Positions 33,133 to 46,580 of a stretch of 64,000 bases of DNA are shown here, piece by piece. Within the stretch, counting starts at the first letter, position 1, and every line of letters begins with the position of its first letter. The position numbers were made by a program, and so were the translations under genes. This stretch comes from Lepraria neglecta (lineage: Eukaryota > Ascomycota > Lecanoromycetes > Lecanorales > Stereocaulaceae): positions 124,001-188,000 of the forward strand of contig CM065653.1 of assembly GCA_033220425.1 (NCBI GenBank), given 5' to 3'. The notes beneath the pieces were generated by a model. The model saw only the letters and a program-made list of their open reading frames with translations, made no database searches and was not told the DNA's origin.

Positions 33133-33471
33133 CTACCCCCCTCTTAAGTAAGTATCGTCCCTAATACGTAAGGCTAGACGACTATAGCGGCTTTGAACTT
33201 CTAGGCTTGTTTGGATAGCGCGTATAGAAGTCGTCGACCATATCTTGAGCGTTACCAAATTTGTCGCCGTCCGCATAGTACTATTGGCGGTCCGGTTACT
33301 GCTCGTTCTTCTATCGGACCCTGAACTATAGACGTCGATTACGCCCGAATAGTCGAGTATCCAAGATGTCGTCGATCTCCTACTCCTCCTAGCTATCTAC
33401 TATAATAGGTCTTGGCGGCTCCGTTTACTAACTAGGTAGAGGGTCTATAGCCGCTTTTCGTAGTAGACTAG

Positions 33472-33883
33472 TATTAGAACCAGAGGGTTCTAACAGGACT
33501 GTCGCGAAGGACATATAACTTCGGGCAGGACAGGCAAGTAAAGCGATGATCGCAATGATCGCAGTGCGAGCAATGCTATCAGGGATGATGATCGCAATGA
33601 TCGTAGTGCGAGCAATACTATCAAAAGTGCTTGGCAGGATTTCTTATGTCTATATATACGAGGCTCTGCCTACTATTTGGAGTAGTGTATTCAACTTGGT
33701 TAATCTTCCTAGTACTCCTTACACTATACTTTACTAGTTATTAATATAGAACGTATTAGTTACCTACTCTCAACGAAGACTACTATTCTACCTAAGTAAC
33801 TCCTCTCCTATAGAAGTATAAGATATACGAACCCATACGTGGCTATCGTACTATTAGGTATATAACTACCGTAGGTCGTAACA
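33472..33883 (+). repeat. Left LTR of Gypsy-D2
   Basis: 412 bp. It contains two copies of a GATGATCGCAATGATCGCAG-type segment near 33545-33610. Confidence 0.93.
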
Positions 33884-33949
33884 CTTTAAACACCCTAAGG
33901 GATGAGTTCTTCAACAACTTCAGGCAGAAACCCTACCCTAAGCACCTTA

Positions 33950-36900
33950 ATAGTTACTAGCTAGAGATACTATACTATAGACGAAGGATCTGGAAAGAGG
34001 ATCAAGGTTATAGTACTAGACCTATACTACGGAGATAGGGACAAGCTTAAGCCGTGGCTTACATAAGTATAACTATACCTTCTATTCCAGGGAGATCTGC
34101 TCCTAGTAACTAGATATACTACCTTCGCCATATCATACCTACGAGGACAGGCCTAGAAGTAGGTCGAACCTTTCCTAAAGAAGTATATAGAAGACGACGA
34201 CGAAGACGGCGACGTTAAGTTATAGATAGAAAGTATGCCAAAGTTTATAGTTAAAATCCGCTATATATTCAGACCTTCTAATAAGGTAAACGTAGTAATA
34301 CGTATTATTTAGTATATAAAGTAGAAGAAGTCAGCGTTAGAGTTTTTAACTTAGTTTTAGATATATACTACTAAGATAGGCTGGGATAATAATACGCTAA
34401 TAATAATATATTATTATAGCCTTAAAGATAATATTAAAGACGAGCTTATAAGATTCGGAGGAGTAATTAATACTCTAGATAGACTTATTAAAAATACGAT
34501 CGAAATTAATAACAAGTTATTTAAATAATCTATAGAGAAGTAGTATAACGGAGGAGTTAGCGGAACCTAATACAAGGGATTCTTCTTAAAAACGAGGAAT
34601 TACTAATAAGACTACAGAGAATATAATACTTACTATAGTATAGTACTAATAGAGATTAACTTTATCTAGGTAGGAAAGAAGAAAGGAAACTTTAAAGGGA
34701 AAAAGCAGTACGGGGGAAAGAAAGTAATTACTTACTATAGCTATAGTAAACTAGGTTATATAGCTAGAGACTACAGGTCGAAGAATATAGTATACCGACT
34801 ACAGATTAACGTAATAGAAGGAGGACCTCTAGATAACGAGGAAGACTCCGAAGAAATATAGTAACCCTATAAAGGAGAAGAATTCAGTTAGGATTCGGAA
34901 GATAATACCTTTGAATCGGAATTTAATAAAGAAGTATAGAGGTATTACTATAGGGATAGTAATAGATCTTAATAGTATAAGACGGATTAGGAACAGCGGA
35001 AAGCTAGTCTAGAGAGACTAGCGTCGACACCCGAACCTAGATCTACTATATCCTAAGTAGAAGGAAAATTACTAGAAATTAAAGAACCTTAATTAGACGA
35101 AGATAAATATAAACTCTTTAATAAAATTGAAAGTAAGGTATAAGGTATACTAAATAAGTAATTATCTGCGAAACCCGGATAGGAAGAACCTATACGAGAC
35201 TATTAATACGATAGAGAATATTAGTAATATAGCGAAGTTCTATATACTAAATATATATTACCCGACTACTCTATATATAGGGAGGAAAGAGGCCGTCTAG
35301 CGAAAGAGTACACGGTACCTCTACTAAAGAGAACCCCTTATAGAGAGACCTAGTAGTATAAGTATAAGGAAGATAGGTACTAGTAGTATCTTGCGAGTAA
35401 AAGGAAGTATTACTACTTCCTATACTTTATAGATAAGTAGGAAAAAGAAAGAAATAACTTACTTAAAGTCTTTAAGAGAGGAGCTTACAACTAAGTACTA
35501 TAGTATAGCTACTTATATAATAAATATATTCCGTATAAAGGTATAAAGGAAGTATATAGATTCCTACTATTACAGGGAAAAGAGTAATCCCTTATACTAC
35601 AGGGAAGTATAAGGAGATTAATACGTTATTCCCTAAATAACAATTATGTTCCGCCTAGTATTACACTTATATTATTATACTAGTAAATATCGATAGATAG
35701 CGGACTATAGCGATAATAGATAGCGGAGCTACAGGAAATTTTATCTTAAGGAACTTAGTAGACTTAAGCGGCCTACCGACCCGAAAGAAGAAATTGTCCT
35801 ATAAGCTACGCCTAGCTAATAGGTTAGTATTTTTAACAGGAAAAGTAGAGGAGGAGATATACTCCCTACTAGTAATAATTTAGTAATACTACAAGGAAAT
35901 TATATTCGATATAGTTAGGATAGCTACTTATAATATTATTTTAGGAATATCTTGGTTAAATAAATATAACCTAGAAATTAACTAGAAGATAAAAGTACTT
36001 AAATTCGGATAATCTAGAGATATCGCTAGTATTAGACCTATTAGTCGATAGTAGACGATAATAGATAAGAGAAAGAACCGAAGACTAGTCGAAGTATATA
36101 TTACTTTATTCTTAAATAATAAGAGCGACTTCTAAGAGAGAAGGCTCGACTCCTTAGTTACTAGTAAAGGTTAGCGGGATACTAAAGAGAGAGCTATTAA
36201 AGGAAAAGACGAACCTTCTATAATCTCTCGGGAATATAAACGGTAGGTATACCTATTTAAGGAAGAGACGAGCGTAAAAGTATTACCTAAGTACTAACTA
36301 TAGGATTATAAGATCGAACTCGAACCTAGTAAGGCGCCAATATTTAGACCTATCTATATATTATCAGAAAAGGAACTTACTATACTTCGCGGGTATATCG
36401 ATAAGAACCTTAAGAAAGGATTTATTCAGGAATCCAAATTACTAGTAGGTTATCCAATCCTTTTCGCACCGAAGAAGGATAGAAGTCTAAGGCTATACGT
36501 CGACTATCGAAAGTTGAACGATATTACTATCAAGAATCGTTACCCTTTACCGAATATTAGTAAGCTATAGGATCGGCTCGATAAAGCAAAGATATTTACG
36601 AAACTAGACCTTAGGGGCGTATATAATCTAATCTAGATAAAAGAAGGTAAAGAATAGAAAACTACCTTCCGGACTAGATATAGCCACTACGAGTATTTAG
36701 TAATGCCGTTTAGACTTACTAACGTACCAGTAACCTACTAAGTATTTATTAATAACGTTATACGAGTACACTTAGATCGAATAGCGATAGCGTACCTCGA
36801 CGATATCTTAATCTACTCCGAAAACAAGAAAGAATATATTAAGTATATATAGGACGTTATCGAATACCTGTCGTAAGCAAGACTTCTCCTTAAACCGGAA

Positions 36901-39063
36901 AAGTGCGAGTTTTATAGGGACTCTATTAAGTTCCTAGGATTTATAGTTAGTATAAAAGGTATTAGTATAAGCCTAGAAAAGATTAAAGCTATAGCGGAAT
37001 AGCCTATACTATAGGACGTCAAAATAGTACAAAGTTTCTTAGGATTTGCTAACTTCAATAGGAAGTTTATTAAGGGCTACTCGAAGAAAGTACTTCTACT
37101 TATAGATATTACGAAGAAGGATATCGGATTTATATAGGGATATAAATAATAAAAGTCGTTCGATACATTAAAAAAAGCATATATAGATCCTCTAGTACTC
37201 TATACCTTTTAAGCCAACGAACCGGCTTATATTAAAATAGATACCTCGGATCTTGTAATAGGAGTATATCTTTATCAAATAAAGGACTAAAAGTAGTATC
37301 CAGTTGCCTACTTTTCACGGAAGATATTAGTAGTAGAATAAAACTATAATATATACGATAAAGAACTACTTGCTATAGTATATATACTTTAAAATTAGAG
37401 AGTATATATAGAAAGCTACTTAGACTTAACTATCTTTATAGATTATAAGAATCTTCTTAACTTTATAATAACGAAGGAGTTAAATAGGAGATAAGTTAGA
37501 TAGTTAGAACTACTTGGACAATATAAGTTCAAGATAACCTACACCCCAGGAAAGGATAATAGTCGAGTAGATACGCTTAGCAGGCGATCGGACTATATAG
37601 AAGAAAAGAATATTACGGAATAACTAATCCTAAAACAAGAAGCCGACGGATTATTAGTACTATACTAGGTATTAGCAATAACCCTTTGTATATTAGGACC
37701 CGATATAACTAACAAGATTATAAAGGCCTATAACAACGATATATTCGCAATAAAGCTACGACAGGATTAACTAGATTTAGTATTACTCAAATATTAGGAT
37801 AAAACTTACTTGCCTAATATATACGTTAAAGAAGTGATTAGAGATCACTACGATGACCCTTTATAAGGTTACCCTAGAGTATCTAAGACTATAGAACTCC
37901 TAGGACGAGGATACGCAGCGCTAAGACTTCGGACACGCGTTAAACAATATATCAAGGAATATATCCAATATTAGTAGAACAAGTCTATATAATATACAAA
38001 GTACGGGCAGATATAGTTTGCCCCGGTACCAGAGTTACTATAGGATGACGTTATAATAGACTTTATAGTCAAGCTACTACTATTAAAAGACCTAGCTATA
38101 TAGGATACTTTTAACTCAATTATAGTTATTATAGATAAACTTACAAAGTATACAATTATAATACCGTTCAAGGAGATATATAAAGTAGATTAGTTAGCCT
38201 TTATACTACTTGACAAGCTAGTAAGGGATTATAGTATACCTAAGTCGATAACGTCCGATAGAGATAAGTTATTCACTTCTAACTATTAGAGAATACTAAT
38301 CGCAGTAATTAGAACTAAACTCCGGATATTAACTATATACTATCTATAGACTAATAGATAAACGGAATATACAAATTAAATAATAGAAGTATACCTAAGA
38401 TATTACATAAACCAGAAACAAGATAACTAGATTTTACTACTTCTAATAGTATAACTAGTATATAACGACAAGAGGTTAGATATAATAGGCCTGATACTAT
38501 TCTTTGCCAATTACGGAAAGAATACGAATATATTTCTATAACCTAGGGAAGGATCTAATATAGAAAAAGCCTTAGTTAAGGTAGAGGAGCTGAAAAGCTT
38601 ATATAAGGATATATAAAAGATAATCGAAGGCTTAAATAATAAGTTAAAGGAGTACGTCGATAGTAAAAGGAAGAATATTCCTTAGCTTAAAAAGGGGGAT
38701 AAAGTATACCTCCTAATAAAAAATATAAAGATAAAGAGACTAAGTAAGAAACTAGATTATATTAAGGTCGGACTATTCTTGATTAAGAAGGTAAAGGGGG
38801 CCGTTAACTATAAACTCGAGCTTCTACCTGATACTAAAGTATATCCGGTATTCTATATCTCACTTCTAGAGCTAGCAGACTCTAATATATTACTCTAAGA
38901 AACGTTTAACTACGATATTAAGGAAGAAACAGAGTATAAGGTCGAGAGGATCCTAGATAGAAGAAATTAGTTCTATCTAGTTAAATAGAAAGGGTATAAC
39001 GAAACGGAAAGTACCTAGGAACCTCTTAGGAACCTTGCGGGGAACTACAGGGAATGCCTATAA
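33950..39063 (+). pseudogene. Gypsy-D2 gag-pol
   Basis: Gag with a decayed CCHC knuckle (YYSYSKLGYIARDY, near 34732-34775), a protease with DSGATGNFI (near 35716), reverse transcriptase (about 36340-36960) with an intact YLDD at 36793-36804, RNase H (about 37250-37560), integrase with an H2C2 region (VIRDHYDDPLQGYPR-like, near 37837) and a SDRDKLFTSNY core (near 38255), and a chromodomain (EEETEYKVERILDRRNQFYL, near 38920-38980). It is less decayed than D1, for example DSG and YLDD are kept, but still has many TAG/TAA codons. Confidence 0.88.
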
Positions 39064-39601
39064 GAGTTTCATCGGAGACAAGAGAAGACCAGTCGAAGCT
39101 CTCAGGGACTTCTATCCCGTCAGGGAGATCGAACTACTTAGACGAGATATTAAATATTAAGTCACCAGAAGGCTTAGGGGCGGTATATTAGTCCTCCTCT
39201 AATTCCTTTATATTCTATAGCTCTCGGTCTACTATATTCTTCTTCTCCTTCTTAACAGAATTTAACTGTGCCTAAAGGCGTACTAATTTTATAAGCGCAT
39301 CGGTAATTTCCTCGCGTAGTTTATTGCGCCGCTTTTTAATACGACGTATTTCAAGGGGCGACACTACAAGGTCATACTTCCGGCTACTAGTAATATAGCT
39401 CGAATATCTATCGGAATCAGCACCTATAAGATACTATTTACTATTGGCAACGTATCGGGAACAAGGTCGTATAACGAAGTCGGAAAGTTCACTGGCCAGC
39501 TCCTTCGAACGGATGGCTGGGTTGGATAATCGTTTAGTACAGATGGGTAGTATGAAGGATAGATGGTTTCTCGGGACGAGAAATCTGGAGGAGGGAGCTA
39601 A
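39026..39601 (-). pseudogene. Antisense Zn2Cys6-like ORF of Gypsy-D2
   Basis: The minus-strand frame between the 3' LTR and pol is 192 codons to TAA 39026-39028 and stays open into the LTR up to ATG 39745. Order: FLVPRNHLSFILPICTKR; a cluster starting with TGT at 39461-39463 in which the six cluster positions are Cys or Tyr with spacing x2, x6, x8, x2, x6 (last at 39374-39376); then a basic, heptad-like helix (RIKKRRNKLREEITDALIKL, LVRLQAQLNSVKKEKKNIVD) and an acidic end (NIKELEED), then FDLPDGIEVPESFDWSSLVS. Cys-to-Tyr is what TGC/TGT-to-TAC/TAT gives. This spacing is that of fungal Gal4-type binuclear clusters. D1 has the same frame and length with conservative replacements. The last ~40 codons overlap sense pol. 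Now dead (TAG/TAA inside). Confidence 0.65.
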
Positions 39602-40013
39602 TATTAGAACCAGAGGGTTCTGACAGGACTGTCGCGAAGGATATATAACTTCGGGCAGGATAGGCAAGTAAAGCGATGATCGCAATGATCGCAGTGCGAG
39701 TAATACTATCAGGGATGATGATCGCAATGATCGCAGTGCGAGCAATACTATTAAAAGTGCTTGGCAGGATTTCTTATATCTATATATACGAGGCTCTGCC
39801 TACTGTTTGGAGCAGCGTGTTCAACTTGGTTAATCTTCCTAGTACTCCTTGCACTATACTTTACTAGTTATCAATATAGAACGTATTAGTTACCTACTCT
39901 CAACGAAGACTGCTATTCTACCTGAGTAACTCCTCTCCTACAGAAGTATAAGACACACGAACCTATACGTGGCTATCGCACCATTAGGTATACAATCACC
40001 GTGGGTCGTAACA
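39602..40013 (+). repeat. Right LTR of Gypsy-D2
   Basis: 412 bp, same length as the left copy, followed by TSD ACTAG (40014-40018). Confidence 0.93.
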
Positions 40014-42017
40014 ACTAGGGTAGAAGATATTATATATTTGTATACTTGCTGGGAGTTCTAGGCGGTAGGATGATCTAACTTTATCTAATACCCTAAACGG
40101 TCCTAGTATCTTATTATCTAGTTTCTTACTCGGATATTCTATACTTATATTCCGACTAGATAGGAAGACTATATCTCCTTTGTTGTATATAATATTAGAT
40201 CTCTTCCTATTAGCTTAATCTATTATTCTCCTGCGGCTCCTAATAGATTATTTGGTTATAAAGTTAAGGACTCTCGTTATATAATTAGTAATATCGTTTG
40301 CCTTTATATACTAGATACGCTTATAAGCCGTAGATCTAGTGTCTATAGGTAGAGAGAAAGATATCCGGGGGTGGAAACCCTTATTAGTAAAGAATAGAGT
40401 TACTCCCGTAGTACTGGTAATAGAGTTATTATCCGCGAATTCGGCTATAGGAAGGAGTCAGACCCAATTATCTTATATATACGTATAGTACGTTCTCAGG
40501 TGACGCTCGACGTCTTGATTAGCCCGTTCTATCTAACCGTTAGTTTCCGGATAGAACGCTATAGATAGCTTGATATCAATCTTCAGCCGCTGATATAGTA
40601 CCTTCTATACTAATGATATAAACTATAGCCCTTGATCGGAAATGATTGACTCTAGAAGACTATAAGAGCGGAAGATATATCTTATAAGGATATTAGCCGT
40701 GGCTTCCGCTGACGTGCCTTAGTTAGTTATAATATATAGAGCGTAATGACGTTCTTTAGACAGCCGATCCACAATAGCGTATATAGTATTGAATCCTTCC
40801 GAGACGGGAAGACCGGTGATAAAGTCTATAGAAATATCTTGCTAGCGTTATTCCGGAATAGGCAAAGCCTATAGTAGCCCATTATATTGATCCCGAGGCG
40901 CTTTGCTTCGTTGGTAGATATAGTAATTATAGATATAGCGAGCAATCTTATCTTTTATACTATACTAGTAGAACTATCTCTTTACTAACTCAAGCGTCCT
41001 ATCTCTGCCGGGGTAGCTATATACGGGTTAGTCATGGCTTTCCTTGATTATATCTATGCGGAGCTCAGCTATTACTAGAACCCAAAGGCGATCCTTATAG
41101 AATAGTGTGTTATTATAACTAGAGTAATGATATAAATTGATCGTTTCGAATATACGGGACGGATCCTTCTCAAGGGTATTATAGATACGCCCGCAGTCGT
41201 CATCCTCCTTGTTTACTAGTGTAACCCTTACGTATAGAGGTAAATCCTAATCCGTCAGCGCGTTGATCTGTTCATCTGATGTGATATCGCTACCGCTACC
41301 CCCCTTTTAGATTCTCTATCCCTAGAGAACCGCGTGTTAGTCGATTTAGAGTTTAGCTCTCGTGAATCAATTGGCTATCGATTTCGCAGGCCTGCGCTAA
41401 AACGGGCCTGTGAAATCGAATTAGGTTTAGTGCCATACTTCTAAAAACACTCTAGAGATAGTAGAGCACGGTATTAATGCTTTTGATACTCATCCTGTCT
41501 ATTAGTAGGAACTAAGTTTGGTATACGCGTTAAGGCGTCCGCTTTGCCATTAGATTTGCTACTCCGGTATATAATTTTGAAGTTGAAGTTAGCTAATTTC
41601 TCTGCCTATCGAGCTTGACGGCGCGTTAGCTCTTTTATCTATATAAAATATTTAAGGCTCTTATAATCGGTGAATATTTGGATAGAGATGTCAGTTGATT
41701 CCAATTTAGGACGCTAGTATTCTAGGTAGCGGATGATTATAAGCAGCTCCTTATTATAGATCTTATAGTTATACTCCGTAGGTAGTAGGTTCTTACTATA
41801 GAATGCAACCGGATAGAGGACTCCGTTATCGTCAGCTTGGGATAAGACACTACTATTGACATAATCAGACGAATCTATCTCTAGCACTGCTGGTCGCGAT
41901 CTATCGTAATACCGAAGTACTAGGGCACTAGTAACCGTACTTTTGAGACGCTCGAAGGCTGCTTAGTATACTTTAGACTACTAGAATAGACAATCCTTCT
42001 TAGTAAGCGATACTAAG

Positions 42018-42215
42018 TGTCACGGTGCCACCTAGAGTCAAGTTATAGGGGTGGAATAGACTAGGATATCGAATCTAAGGAAGGAAGGCCATATGGGCGC
42101 GACGAAGGATCTATATAGGCGGGCGGCTGCGGTAGCCCCTGAGCTAGACCTAACAGAGCTAGCGGTGGAAGACCATGGAAGGTTAGCGCTCATGAGGCAG
42201 GCTAGGGCCGTAACA
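42018..42215. mobile_element. Solo LTR in Gypsy-E
   Basis: 198 bp, TGTCACGG...GCCGTAACA, target duplication CTAAG at 42013-42017 and 42216-42220. The ends resemble those of the Gypsy-E LTR, so it may be a related family. It is less AT-rich than its surroundings. Confidence 0.88.
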
Positions 42216-43077
42216 CTAAGGGTCTAACCATTTTCGAGAAGTCCTTAATAAACCGGCGGTAGAAGTTACAGAAACTAACGAATACTTATACCTCCTTTAG
42301 ACGAGTTAGGGGTTCCTAGTTAACAATAGCCTCTACTCTAGAAGGGTCTATACGTAGACCTTCTATTAATACGATTAGTCCGAGGAAAGTTATTTCTTGG
42401 ATATAGAATTCGTATTTCTTAATATCAACCTGTAATCCTACCTCCCGAAGCTTCAGTAAGACCTTTCGTACCTGCTACTTATACTCCTTTTCTATCTTAC
42501 TATAGATTAGGATATTATCTAGATAGACCTGGTAGAAGTCGTTTAGGTATTCGAAGAGGGTATCATTCATATAGTACTAGAAGGACGTAGGTCTATTAGT
42601 TAGGCCAAATAGTAGGATATAGTATTTAAACGCCCCGAAGGAGGTAGTGAACGTCGTGAGATCTTCGCTGTCTAGGTATATACGAAGCTTATTAAATACG
42701 GTAATGATATCGAGCTTCGTAAGATATTTATATCTAATGATATAAGCGAGCGTTTCCTCGATAAGCGGTATAGGATAGTAATTCTAGATTGTAATAGCAT
42801 TAAGTTTTCGATAGTTAATATAGAAATGGAGACTTCTATTATACTTTTAAATAAAGAGGACTAGTAATATATAGGGAGCTATACTAGGTGAGATGAAACC
42901 CTTCTTAAGATTATCGTCTAAGTATTCCTTTACCTTTTAGAGCTTGAATCTAGATATTAGGTATAAGTAACTCTAAAGTAGCTTCTTTCTAGCTTCCAGT
43001 TTAATCTTATAATTATATAACCAATACGGCAGGAGTTCCTTTACTTTACTCCGGTCAAAGATATTAATAAGATTACA

Positions 43078-44235
43078 AGTTAGTGCCCGTAATCTTCACA
43101 GAAGATTACCGTAAAACCGGCTATATCTCACTTATCTTATACTCGATTTAGAAAATTTAAGCGGAATTAGAAAGCCCTCTATTTATAGTATATTTTATGT
43201 ATAAAGCTAAGTCCTAACCCTAATATATCGAAAGTTATTAAGGATTTAGTATATTAGTGCTGCGGGGGTAGCTTTAGGGAAGTCCTCAGGCAAAAACATA
43301 TTTTTTGAGCTTTCCTCAGCCAAGTCTTAGCCAAATTTCAAAATTCGAACGGCGTTGGAAAGCCCATGCTTGGTTCCAAAACTCATGAAATCACCTCGAT
43401 ATTATATGACGTATATGGCGCGGGATATCGCTGCGAAGAAGTTGCGGTGCGTATTCAATGTTCTAGGTCCGGGGGCGCCAAGCTCAATGCTTGGCATTTG
43501 CCACCAAGCTTGCGCTGCCCGCAAACATAGCGAAACCGCTTCTTTTACTCATAAGTTTTGCGCAAACAGACCGATTTTGAAAATTTTGACGTTGTTGGAA
43601 AGCGCATGCTTGGTTCCAGAACTGATGAGATAATCTCGATATCATATGACGTATGTGGCGCGGGGTATCGCTGCGAAGAAGTTGCGGTACGTATTCAACT
43701 TTTTTAGCGAAACCGCTTCTTTTACTTATAAGTTTTGCGTAAATAGACCGATTTTGAAAATTCCGGCGTTGTTAGAAAGCGCATACTTGGTTCCAGAACT
43801 AATGAGATTATCTCGATATCATATAACGTATATGGCGCGGGGCATTACTGCGAAGAAGTTGCGGTGCGCATTCAACTTTTGATGTTCCAGGGTCCGGGGG
43901 CGCCAAGCTCAATGCTTGGCATTTGCCACTGAGCTCGCGCTGCCTGCAAAACATGGCGAAAACGCATCTTTTGCTCATAACTATTGCGTAAATGAGCCGA
44001 TTCTAAAAATTCTTGATGCGCAAGCAAGCTAATGACTGACTCCAAAACATATGAAATCATCTCGATATCATATGAAGTATATGGCGCGGGGAAGTAGTGC
44101 GAAGAAGTTGCGCAGCGAATTCAACTTTTGGTGGTTGAAGGCGCTAGCCGAGAGAGGGAATGCAGAATATAGGGCCAATCTCATTGGCTGCAAGTGCGGA
44201 ATTGCTCCGAATTTCGCCATAATCTGTTATTAGAA
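43078..44235. repeat. Tandem-repeat block of unknown type inserted in Gypsy-E pol
   Basis: Four imperfect direct repeats begin near 43337, 43576, 43755 and 44007. Each has AAAATT, a GTTGGAAAGCGCATGCTTGG-like part, CTCGATATCATATGA and GGCGCGGGG...GCGAAGAAGTTGCGG. Some units have an extra segment with GGGGGCGCCAAGCTCAATGC. The block separates the protease and reverse transcriptase parts of Gypsy-E and keeps many CpG and CpA sites that the flanks have lost. Open frames run across the units (43355-43633 and 43646-43882, plus) with the peptide MTYMARGIAAKKLR repeated; whether they are coding is unknown. No target duplication was found. Confidence 0.7.
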
Positions 44236-46580
44236 GAAAGATAGTATTCCTTGGGAAGCTTCTACTTGATTATCCCCTCGGTTGCTTCCAATACCTTATA
44301 GATCTAGTCTAGTATAGGTCTATCCTGGATAGCCTTCTCTATCTCAGCCATTATTATAGAGAAGCATTAGATATTACACTTCTTTTGGTTCCTTGTATAT
44401 ATATGGAATACGGGGGCGCTGATCTCAGCGATATTAAGTGCCTTACTTTCTTTAGATAGTAGTAGCGGTAGTAGTAGTTCCTTCGAAGCCTTCGTGCAAG
44501 CCTAAGGAGCTCCGGTATGATCATAGCGACCAGGCAAGAAAATGATACGGTTATACGCTATATCGAGTAGGACCTTATACTTGTTTATCTATAGCTTACT
44601 AAGGATAATATATTGATTGCCTAGATTGGTAATAAGTATAGGAACAGTTGACTCAAGATAGTTACTAGCCTTTATAGAAGGGTAAATAGTATAGGTAATA
44701 GGTTTCTTTCGTATCTTGCCGTTATAACTATAGAGGTAGTATAGTTTAGCGAGAGGTATAGGAACGATGTCGAGGTAATTAGATAGGAGTTACGCTTCTT
44801 TTTTATTAATAAATAAGTAGGTAGTAGTACTAGTATTAGTAAAGGCTTTAGATTAATATTCTTTTCCTTGAGTAAGTAATATAATAGGATATATAAATAA
44901 TCTTCTTCTATATAGATTATAGATATCTACTAATAACAAGAATATTAGGTCCTTAGGGGCGACTTCCCTAAGGATATCTAGTTTTCCGAAACCTCTAACC
45001 TATTCATCTTATTTCCGCTGGCTCTAAGATTATCCTTAGAGCTCGTCGAGTCTTTACTATTAGTAGTGATTTTCTAGATTCCCTCTTTCTTTGGAATAGG
45101 GTAGTCCTTAGCCTAGTAGCCTTCTTTACTATAGTTATAATAGTTACCGGAGAGTAGTTTCGGGGAGATAGTACGTCTAGAGGCGATGATAACGGCTGGT
45201 TCAACTAATAGACGCTTCATCGGGGGCGTGTACGTAGTAACTTAGGGTACTTTTGAAGAACTGGTAGGCGAGGCTATTACGCGTTTGACTAACTCCTTCT
45301 CACGCTTATAGGTAGAGTCTACATTATATAACTAATTATCTACCTATTAGTAGTAGTCTCTAAGTCCCTTAATTATATTAAACTCTATAGTATTAGTAGT
45401 AATGGCTCGTTAAAGGCGAGGCGTTACCTTTTTAGTTAACTCCTTAACTATAATTATATCGTTAAGTTTTAAGTAAGTAGTATACTTATAGAATTTTGGC
45501 AGGAATACGGCGAAGGTTTCGGTTACCTTTATTTTAAGTGCCTTAAACTCTTAATATATATCTAACCGCTTATTAGGGTTATCTATTATATCTTAGAGTA
45601 TACTTAGTACCTTATTAGGGGTAGCGAAGTAGTTAGGGTCTTTAGTATAGTAGGAGTATATCTACTTAGTAGTAATACCTCTAGTACGGGAGATAATATA
45701 GATAGTTCTAGTAGTATCATCCTTAAAGTGGTCTTTATTCACTATTAACTTATCCCGGATACATTACGTCTAGTCCTCTAAGGTAATATTACTATCTAGC
45801 TAGCAGAATAGTAGGGGGTCTAATATTTTGGCGGTATACTGCTTATTGCCACTAATAGTAGAGCTAGGGGTTATTTAGCGCGGAGGTATACCTTCTTCCA
45901 ATATAGCAACCTACTCCTCTAGGCGTCCGACTTCAGTTTCTAGTTAGGAGTTCCTTTGCCTAAGAGCTCGGTATTTATCTTAGGCAGTTCGCCTCTAAGC
46001 CTACGCTTCTCGCGCTACTTCTATAGCTTCGTTATTTCTGGTGGCTATTATGTCCCACTCTTTAATATAGGATAACGCTGCGTCTCGTTCCTAGCGGAGC
46101 TCAATTAGGATTGATATCACGGTAGCTGGCTCCTTAGATACCTAATACTATAACTGAGGTATATTTCGGATGTCTAATACGGTAGTAGCGTCCTAAGTAT
46201 CTACGGTATTATCTAGTAGGAGGAAGGAGGTACGTTAACGGACTTCTACTCGCCGGAGGATATCCTCGCGTTTTTCGTAGGAGGTTATATTAAGATCGCT
46301 ACTTCTTACTATAATAGGATATAGATTAGAGATAGAGTTAAGGTAGAGGGATAAAGACTAAGGTGCTTGTAAGGTATAGGAGAGGGTGAATATATTACAA
46401 ATATATTATCCTAGGATAGTATCGTTGGGGTTAGACGTTATAGATCGCGCTAGATCTCTTCAGAACGCGTTAACCTGATACTTCTAGCGTTCGGGGTTAC
46501 TCGCTAGGAAGTTTACTTATATAACAGAGCCTTCGTCGACGTATTAATAGTATACTATAGTACTAATCTAGATTGTATAC

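Larger units (their letters stand above)
33472..40013 (+). mobile_element. Gypsy-D2: full-length second copy of the D family
   Basis: 412-bp LTRs at 33472-33883 and 39602-40013 (TATTAGAACC...GTAACA; the family start is TGTTAGAACC). Target duplication ACTAG at 33467-33471 and 40014-40018. A polypurine tract (GGAGGAGGGAGCTAA) precedes the right LTR. It is inserted in the integrase-chromodomain part of Gypsy-E, which itself sits inside D1 of the same family. Confidence 0.94.
33190..46560 (-). pseudogene. Gypsy-E gag-pol, split by four inserts
   Basis: From high to low coordinate: Gag with a coiled-coil part and a CCHC knuckle whose Cys/His are mostly Tyr (NYYNYSKEGYQAKDYP, near 45080-45135); a protease region (about 44300-45000); reverse transcriptase (about 42240-43075) with KLDIITVFNKLRI and VYLDNILIYS; RNase H (about 41400-42010); integrase (about 40080-41300) with MDFITGLPVSEGF, SDQGL and NGQIERANQDVERHL; and after the D2 insertion a chromodomain tail (VDDILDTRLFGRNRRLQFRV, YYADGDKFGNAQDMVDDFY) at 33200-33430. 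It is broken by D2, the solo LTR 42018-42215, the repeat block 43078-44235 and, upstream of Gag, the Plavaka element. Stops are TAG/TAA. Confidence 0.85.
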
